Shown piece after piece: positions 13,981 to 18,968 of a stretch of 18,968 nucleotides of DNA. This stretch comes from Treponema sp. (lineage in GTDB: Bacteria > Spirochaetota > Spirochaetia > Treponematales > Breznakiellaceae): positions 1-18,968 of the forward strand of contig JAIRSD010000171.1 in the NCBI GenBank assembly GCA_031255615.1, read 5' to 3'. The translations under genes were made by a program, and so were the position numbers. Every line of letters starts with the position of its first letter. Position 1 is the stretch's first letter. The notes below the pieces were generated by a model. That model was not told the DNA's origin. It did no database searches and worked only from the letters and a program-made list of their open reading frames with translations.

Positions 13981-15327
13981 TCAGGTTTCCGGCAGCCGGG
14001 AGATGGACACCCGGTCGATCCGGTTGCCGTCCATGTCTAAAATTTTGAATTCGTAGTTCCCGTAGACGAAGCAGGCGCCGGGGCGGGGTATTTCTTCGGC
14101 GATGGAAAGGATAAAACCCGCCAGGGTGTGGTAATCCGGGTGGTCCTCCCCGCCGGGGCTGCCCAGCGCCAAAACTTTGAGGGCGTCGTCGAAGTTGACG
14201 CTGCCGCCGGCAATCCAGAGTCCCTCCCCCTGGGCGCGGATATCCTCGTCCTCTCCGGCGGCGGCGGAAAGCTCCCCCACAATTTCCTCGAGAAGGTCCC
14301 GGATGGAAAGGATGCCGGAGAATCCTCCGTATTCGTCCATCACGAACAGGTGGTCCGTATTTCCCTTGCGGAAAGCTTCGAAGGCTTTGAGGGCGGACAT
14401 GGTTTCCGGGATGAAGGGCACCTTGCGGACCAGGGGGTCGAGCCACCGGTCCGGCCCCTGGTTTTGTTCCTCCCCCGGCGGCGGCTCCTCCGCCAGGGCC
14501 TGGAGGAAGTCCTCCCGGTAGACCCCTCCCCGGATATTGTCCAGGGTGTCTTCCGCCACGGGGAAACAGCCCTGGCCGCGGTGTTCTCTCAGGATCCGCC
14601 GTACTTCCGGTAAACCGGCGTGGATGTCGAGCCACTGGAGCTCCGACCGGTGGGTCATAAAGGTTCCCGCGGGCCGGTCTCCCAAATAAAAGACTCCCTC
14701 CACCATGGTCCGTTCCTTGCTTTCCACAAGGCCGGATTTTTCGCCCTCCTCCAGGGCGCCCCGCAGTTCGTCTTCGGTCATGCCGGCGGATTCGGCGCTG
14801 TCCAGACGGAAGATCCGCCGGGCCAGGCTGTCTACGCGGGAGTAAATATTCAGCAGGGGGCGGCAGGGCAGGGTAAAAAGACGGATCAGGGGCAGGAGTC
14901 CGGCGATCACCTTTTCCGGCGCGGCGGCGGCAATGATCCGGGGGATAAAGATCCCCAGGATAACCACCGTCAGGCTGAGGAGCAGGATAACCGCGGCGGC
15001 GGCGGCCAGGTCCCCCCGGAATCCCGCCTCCATTCCGCCGGGAAGCAGGATGTCTCCCAGGGGCCGGACCAGAAAACCTCCCAGGACCCCCGCCAGGATC
15101 CGCAGGACGGCGATCCATATCCGGCAGGAGTGGATATAGAAAGCCGGGTCCGCCGCCGCCTCCAGCGCCCGGCGGTAGCCTTCATCCCCTCCCTCGGCGA
15201 GGGAGCGGAGCCGGCCCTTGCGGACAGAATCCAGGGATAGTTCAAAGAGGGCAAAGAGGCTGCCCAGGAGGACGATGCCCATGATAAGCGGGACGAGGGG
15301 CCAGGGCCCGGGCGAAAGGATCTGCAT
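13981..15327 (-). CDS. CorC/HlyC-like membrane protein with CBS domains (CNNM/DUF21 family)
   Basis: A 448-residue protein with the layout of bacterial CNNM/CorC-HlyC proteins. An N-terminal membrane domain with three or four helices (about 10-30, 70-95, 105-130, 135-160) resembles DUF21. Two CBS domains follow (about 215-275 and 290-350), the second with DHLFVMDEYGGFSGILSIRDLLEEIVGE, a very typical string for this family. A C-terminal CorC_HlyC domain covers about 360-448. Family members act in Mg2+/Co2+ efflux or homeostasis, though biochemical roles vary. Translation is coupled to the preceding HD-GYP-like gene: the stop and start overlap as TGATG. With mgtE in the same window, two divalent-cation genes lie about 8 kb apart, which need not mean linkage. 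Confidence 0.85.
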   Translation of the reverse strand: MQILSPGPWPLVPLIMGIVLLGSLFALFELSLDSVRKGRLRSLAEGGDEGYRRALEAAADPAFYIHSCRIWIAVLRILAGVLGGFLVRPLGDILLPGGMEAGFRGDLAAAAAVILLLSLTVVILGIFIPRIIAAAAPEKVIAGLLPLIRLFTLPCRPLLNIYSRVDSLARRIFRLDSAESAGMTEDELRGALEEGEKSGLVESKERTMVEGVFYLGDRPAGTFMTHRSELQWLDIHAGLPEVRRILREHRGQGCFPVAEDTLDNIRGGVYREDFLQALAEEPPPGEEQNQGPDRWLDPLVRKVPFIPETMSALKAFEAFRKGNTDHLFVMDEYGGFSGILSIRDLLEEIVGELSAAAGEDEDIRAQGEGLWIAGGSVNFDDALKVLALGSPGGEDHPDYHTLAGFILSIAEEIPRPGACFVYGNYEFKILDMDGNRIDRVSISRLPET

Positions 15328-16460
15328 CAGAGTCCCATCTCCTTCCGGCCAAGGGGCCGGATAATGCGCAGACCCTTGGGAGAGGTTTCCTGGGTCTTGT
15401 TTTTCCCGTCCGGGTTCAGTTCGCCAAAGATCTGCACCACCGGGAACCGGGGATTTTCGGGATTCACGTCCAGCACCTGCCCCTTCTTCCCGTTGGAAAG
15501 GAGAACGTACAGTCCGATGGGATAAATCGAAAGCGAAAAGACCAGAGCCCGGATAATGGTATCATCATATTGTTTTCCTTCGTTTTTAAGAAGTTCCAGC
15601 ATCCCGGTATATTCGTCCCGGGCCTCCCGGTGGGGCCGCCGGGAAGATATCGCCTCATAGGAGCAGGTTACGGCGATGATCTTGGAGTAAAGGCTGATTT
15701 TATCGGATGTAAGATGCCGGGGATAGCCGGATCCGTTCTCCCGTTCGTGGTGTTCCAGGGCGGCGATGCTTACCGCCAGGGGAAATTTGATGTTTCTCAG
15801 CATGTTGTAGCCCAGGATGGGATGGGCGTAAATCATTTTCTGTTCCGTGGAGGAAAGGGGCCGGGAATTAAGGTGGATCTTCGCGGGGAGTTTCATCATA
15901 CCGATCTCGTGGAACAGGGAAGCGACTCCCAATTCGATAAGCCGGTGGGGGGGCAGTTTAATATAAAAACCGATAATAAGGGTGAGGATGGTGGATTTTA
16001 CCGTGTGGTCGATAAGGTAGTCTCTGCCGGTATTTTCCATTTTTTTTAGTATCCGCAAAAGGTAACGCTGGTTCTTCCGGATGGGGTTCAGCAAATTCCG
16101 AACCCAATTCGCCGCCTTGTCATAGTTCACCGGTTTGGGCGTAAGGATCGCGGAAAAAAGATCATAAACATGGGCCGTTAGATCCCGGAAGATTTTTTCC
16201 GCCTCCACGAGTTTATCCGCGTCGATTGGGATGGAAACCGTAGCTGCATCGGCGGCCTGGGATTCCTTCGTATCGGCGGCATAGCTTTCCCGGGGGTCCC
16301 CTTCGCTGATCAGCTCCCGGAAGTCCCATGCCAAAAGAGTATCGATCAGCTCCTCCGTCAGGGGCATCTCCGGCGTGGCAACCACAAATTCGTCATCCAG
16401 GTATGCGGTTTTGCTAAAGAAATAACCGGGGGGAATATCTTTAATGGAATAGCGGTTCAT
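15327..16460 (-). CDS. HD-GYP-like protein with a variant metal motif
   Basis: A 377-residue cytoplasmic protein. Residues 1-110 form an N-terminal region without clear homology that I can name (starts MNRYSIKDIPPGYFFSKTAY). From about 140 it has the HD-GYP fold: H152, H184 with E185 (HEIGMMKLP), H213 in YAHP, H237-H238 and GSGYP at 243-247. Canonical HD-GYP c-di-GMP phosphodiesterases have HDIGK at the second site. Here D is E and the following lysine is M, so hydrolysis may be altered or lost, while the GYP loop is intact. The start has GGAAGG 6 bases upstream. It overlaps the CorC-like gene by one base. It is divergent from the gene at 16601. Either an active variant or a c-di-GMP-binding effector is possible. 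Confidence 0.85.
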   Translation of the reverse strand: MNRYSIKDIPPGYFFSKTAYLDDEFVVATPEMPLTEELIDTLLAWDFRELISEGDPRESYAADTKESQAADAATVSIPIDADKLVEAEKIFRDLTAHVYDLFSAILTPKPVNYDKAANWVRNLLNPIRKNQRYLLRILKKMENTGRDYLIDHTVKSTILTLIIGFYIKLPPHRLIELGVASLFHEIGMMKLPAKIHLNSRPLSSTEQKMIYAHPILGYNMLRNIKFPLAVSIAALEHHERENGSGYPRHLTSDKISLYSKIIAVTCSYEAISSRRPHREARDEYTGMLELLKNEGKQYDDTIIRALVFSLSIYPIGLYVLLSNGKKGQVLDVNPENPRFPVVQIFGELNPDGKNKTQETSPKGLRIIRPLGRKEMGL

Positions 16461-16544
16461 ACACGTCCTTCCGGCGGCGGACAGCCGTTAACGGGCCCGC
16501 TCTGCGGATTCCGCCCCCGATTTTCCCGCCGTTTTTTTCCAAGA

Positions 16545-16573
16545 TTGACCCCGCACTCCGTTTCCGCCATAAT
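16545..16573 (+). promoter_or_regulatory. Sigma70-type promoter for the gene at 16601
   Basis: TTGACC (16545-16550), a 17-bp spacer and CATAAT (16568-16573), each one base from consensus. The expected start near 16580 leaves a leader of about 20 nt that contains AGGAG. Confidence 0.6.
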
Positions 16574-16600
16574 GAAAAATATAGTATAGGAGATCTTCGT

Positions 16601-17494
16601 TTGAAGTTCAAATTTCTTTTTTTGTTTTTCAATTTAGTGATCATATTATTCTTGCTGGTCCTGTTCTTTATGCCCGTCTTTGTCCTGGGGAAAGACCCTT
16701 CCCCGGTTTGGAGCGAGGGTATCATCCAATCCCTTTGGCCCCTGGGGGCGATTCTTGTTGTTCTTTTTATCATACTGAACCTTTACTATTTTTCCAACCG
16801 GGAACTCTTCCGCCTCCTGGATCGGGAAGACTGGCCGGCCCTGGCGGGCTATCTGGAAACCCGGCTGTCCCGGCGGCGGCGCTATCCGGCATATTTGGTG
16901 CGGCTTTACATAAACACCTGCCTGGTTTTGTCAGATTTCGAAACGGTGGCCGGCCTGGAAAATAAGCTGGCCCTGGTAAAACCTTCCCTGGTGGATCGGA
17001 ACGCCCTGATCTTTGGAACCGCCCGGATCCTGGGGAAGGACTATGCCGGGGCGCTGCGTTTTTTTGCCGCCCGGGACCGGTTTTCAGGGGCCGGCGGGAA
17101 CCCCGGAGGGGCGGCATCCCGAATCCGGCTCCCCTCTTTCGGATTTTTTACCGAACATAAGGGGAACCGGGATCAGTGGCTGGCCTGGTTCCACGGCTTT
17201 GTCCTGCTCCTGAACCATCATCTTGAGGAGGCCGCGGAAAAATTCCGCCTTATCGCGGCGGAGTCCGGCGATCCCCTGACGGCGGGCCTGGCGGCCTGGT
17301 TCCTGGAAGACACCCTTTCCCGCATAGTGGAGGGGGCCCGGGAGACGGCCGGGGCCGCCCGGGAACGGATCCGTTCCTCCCTGCCTTTGCGGAAGGATTG
17401 GGAAAAGGAGGTCGTGAAAAATGAAACGGAGATATACGCGGCAATACTGCGGGGATATATTAACGATGCGGGAAACTGGATCTATGGCTCATAA
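16601..17494 (+). CDS. Unrecognised membrane-anchored protein, helical C-terminal part
   Basis: A 297-residue protein I do not recognise. Two hydrophobic helices lie at about 3-30 (FKFLFLFFNLVIILFLLVLF region) and 45-65 (PLGAILVVLFIILNLYYF), followed by a cytoplasmic region of alpha-helical repeats resembling TPR-like packing (for example YAGALRFFAARDRF and LEEAAEKFRLIAAES). Start is TTG 16601: AGGAG lies 8 bases upstream and a good promoter 28 bases upstream, while no in-frame ATG exists nearby. It is followed after 35 bases by alaA, so it probably heads a two-gene transcript. No catalytic motif is seen. A scaffold or assembly role is conceivable from the helical repeats, but this is a guess. 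Confidence 0.75.
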   Translation: MKFKFLFLFFNLVIILFLLVLFFMPVFVLGKDPSPVWSEGIIQSLWPLGAILVVLFIILNLYYFSNRELFRLLDREDWPALAGYLETRLSRRRRYPAYLVRLYINTCLVLSDFETVAGLENKLALVKPSLVDRNALIFGTARILGKDYAGALRFFAARDRFSGAGGNPGGAASRIRLPSFGFFTEHKGNRDQWLAWFHGFVLLLNHHLEEAAEKFRLIAAESGDPLTAGLAAWFLEDTLSRIVEGARETAGAARERIRSSLPLRKDWEKEVVKNETEIYAAILRGYINDAGNWIYGS

Positions 17495-17529
17495 CATCCC
17501 TCCAGTATGCCCGCGTAAAGGCGGAGGAT

Positions 17530-18747
17530 ATGAGGAGTTTTAATAAATCGACGAAGCTGAATGAGGTCTGCTACGATATTCGGGGGCCGGTGCTCAAGGA
17601 AGCCAAACGGCTGGAGGACGAGGGATTCCGGATTCTTAAACTGAACATCGGGAATCCCGGGGCCTTCGGCTTTAACGCGCCGGATGAGATTCTGCATGAC
17701 ATGATCATTAATCTGCGGAACGCCCAGGGTTACTGCGATTCCCACGGCCTCTTTTCCGCCCGGAAGGCGGTTATGCAGGATTTTCAATCGAAGGGAGTCC
17801 TGAACGTGGAGATCGACGATATTTGGATAGGCAACGGGGTAAGCGAGCTTATCATGGTCGCCATGCAGGGGCTTCTGGACGCCGGGGATGAGGTGCTTAT
17901 CCCCATGCCGGACTATCCCCTGTGGACCGCCGCGGCGACTCTTGCCGGGGGCAGGGCGGTGCATTACCTCTGCGACGAAAGCGCCGGGTGGAATCCCGAC
18001 CTGGACGACATCCGCTCCAAGCTAAGCGGACGGACCAAGGCCATTGTGGTGATCAATCCGAATAACCCGACCGGGGCCGTCTATGACCGGGCTACGCTGG
18101 AAGGCATTGCCGCCATTGCCCGGGAGCATGAACTTATCGTCTACGCCGACGAGATCTACGACCGGATCACCTACGACGGGGCCCGGCATGTCGCCATGGC
18201 CTCCGTGGCGGACGACATTCTGACCATCAGTTTTAACGGCATGAGCAAAGCCTACCGGGCCGCGGGTTTCCGGGCCGGCTGGATGGTCCTGTCGGGGAAC
18301 AAGAAAATCGCCGCCGGTTACGCGGAGGGGTTGGAGATGCTTTGCAATATGCGGCTCTGCGCCAACGTGCCGGCCCAGTTCGGCATACAGACCGCCCTGG
18401 GGGGCTATCAGAGCGTCAACGATCTGATACTCCCCGGAGGCCGCCTCAAGGAACAACGGGACGCCGCGGTAAACATCGTGAACAGCATCGCCGGACTCTC
18501 GGTGGTCATGCCCCGGGGGGCCCTGTACTGTTTCCCCAAGATCGACGTGAAACGTTTCAACATTACCGACGACGAGGGCTTTGTCATGGACCTGCTCCGG
18601 GAACAGCACATCCTTTTAGTCCACGGCACGGGCTTTAACTGGAAGGACCCGGATCATTTCCGCATCGTTTTTTTGCCGGACAAGGATACCCTGACCGACG
18701 CCCTGGGCCGCCTGGGAACCTTTTTGGAGCATTACCGGCAGGCTTAA
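17530..18747 (+). CDS. alaA: Alanine aminotransferase, AlaA type
   Basis: A 405-residue fold-type I PLP aminotransferase. Its length and long stretches match E. coli AlaA, including VCYDIRGPVLKEAKRLE, LKLNIGNP, AQGYCDS, NPNNPTGAVY, YADEIYD, and RLCANVPAQ. The PLP lysine is in FNGMSKAYR, followed by GFRAGWM, and the carboxylate-binding arginine is in DHFRIV near the C-terminus. It would interconvert pyruvate/glutamate and alanine/2-oxoglutarate. The start aligns with the family N-terminus; GGAGG sits only 2 bases before ATG, so an upstream AAAGGCGG may be the effective site. It is 35 bases downstream of the unrecognised membrane protein. Its stop overlaps the convergent M81-like gene's stop by 2-3 bases. 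Confidence 0.93.
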   Translation: MRSFNKSTKLNEVCYDIRGPVLKEAKRLEDEGFRILKLNIGNPGAFGFNAPDEILHDMIINLRNAQGYCDSHGLFSARKAVMQDFQSKGVLNVEIDDIWIGNGVSELIMVAMQGLLDAGDEVLIPMPDYPLWTAAATLAGGRAVHYLCDESAGWNPDLDDIRSKLSGRTKAIVVINPNNPTGAVYDRATLEGIAAIAREHELIVYADEIYDRITYDGARHVAMASVADDILTISFNGMSKAYRAAGFRAGWMVLSGNKKIAAGYAEGLEMLCNMRLCANVPAQFGIQTALGGYQSVNDLILPGGRLKEQRDAAVNIVNSIAGLSVVMPRGALYCFPKIDVKRFNITDDEGFVMDLLREQHILLVHGTGFNWKDPDHFRIVFLPDKDTLTDALGRLGTFLEHYRQA

Positions 18748-18968
18748 GCCGGCCGCCAGTCCATGTCCTTATCCAGGGGGTATATGGGGCGGCGCAGCTT
18801 TGTATAGGGGATGGTTTCCAGAACCTCGTTGGAGCAGCCCCGGGAGGTCGCCATGATGGCCCGTTTGGCGATGGTCCTGAAGCAGGGTTCCAGGTAGCCC
18901 AGTTTTACCACCACCAGGGGGTATGCCGCCGCGTCGATCCCCAGGGCGGGGAGCAGTTCCTCGTCCCC
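18744..18968 (-). CDS. M81 family (MlrC-like) protein, C-terminal fragment at window edge
   Basis: The minus frame from 18968 to the TAA at 18744-18746 encodes 74 residues without a start, so the gene enters from the right. The end contains AYPLVVVKLGYLEPCFRTIA, then MATSRGCSN and RRPIYPLDKDMDWRPA, which matches the C-terminal pattern of MlrC (microcystinase C-like, M81) proteins: a VVVK stretch, a T/S-x-G turn and RP-(I/L)-(Y/W)-PLD near the end. MlrC-type proteins are zinc-dependent hydrolases or related enzymes of uncertain physiological substrates; the catalytic part lies outside the window. It is convergent with alaA and overlaps its stop. I call the family from this C-terminal signature only. 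Confidence 0.65.
   Translation of the reverse strand, partial: GDEELLPALGIDAAAYPLVVVKLGYLEPCFRTIAKRAIMATSRGCSNEVLETIPYTKLRRPIYPLDKDMDWRPA

Noticed and set aside
12902..14040. Long frames on both strands over the helicase end and the 13.6-13.9 kb spacer
   Set aside because: They translate hairpin repeats and antisense of the helicase; the RRG/GAE-rich strings come from the structured repeat.

Overview
This is a GC-rich bacterial chromosome segment with normal gene density and no phage, plasmid or CRISPR signs. The gene content suggests an anaerobic fermenter: an indolepyruvate:ferredoxin oxidoreductase pair, a sugar-acid enolase-superfamily enzyme with two SDR dehydrogenases, a diacylglycerol-glucosyltransferase-like GT4 enzyme and an HD-GYP-like protein. 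A Treponema-like spirochaete is my best guess, from the style of these proteins and the hairpin-rich spacers. No rRNA or other decisive marker is present, so this is inference.

Layout. (1) 1-173, minus: the nucleophile-elbow end of an alpha/beta hydrolase, apparently missing its N-terminal half. (2) 611-3770: a mandelate-racemase/enolase-superfamily dehydratase (minus) divergent from two tandem SDR oxidoreductases (plus), probably a sugar-acid catabolic locus. (3) 3771-4515: a long non-coding stretch of dispersed palindromic repeats. (4) 4424-6106: a good promoter, a 43-codon small ORF with a strong ribosome binding site, then the Mg2+ channel/transporter gene mgtE. (5) 6501-10267, minus: an operon of a sodium/solute symporter, iorA and iorB, for uptake and oxidative decarboxylation of (aryl) 2-oxo acids or their precursors. 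(6) 10268-11134: repeat-rich spacer with a promoter, a MITE-like hairpin element and leader hairpins. (7) 11135-13546, plus: a GT4 glycosyltransferase followed 9 bases later by a DEAD-box-like helicase. (8) 13981-16460, minus: an HD-GYP-like protein overlapping by one base a CorC/HlyC-like membrane protein with CBS domains. (9) 16601-18747, plus: an unrecognised two-helix membrane protein with a promoter and TTG start, then an AlaA-type alanine aminotransferase. (10) 18744-18968, minus: the C-terminus of an M81 (MlrC-like) protein, convergent with alaA.

The most striking feature lies between the genes. A family of about 100-140-nt structured repeats occurs five times (388-528, 4239-4373, 6195-6311, 10450-10564 on minus, 13786-13889). 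All share a conserved single-stranded-looking core (GGGATAGG ... GATAGCCCGG) and hairpins whose arms change sequence but stay paired; four of the five also share a closing GCGCA/TGCGC stem. Extra hairpin cassettes upstream of the core are shared between copies. This pattern fits a mobile or RNA-encoding structured element rather than a simple terminator. No protein for it is encoded in the window.
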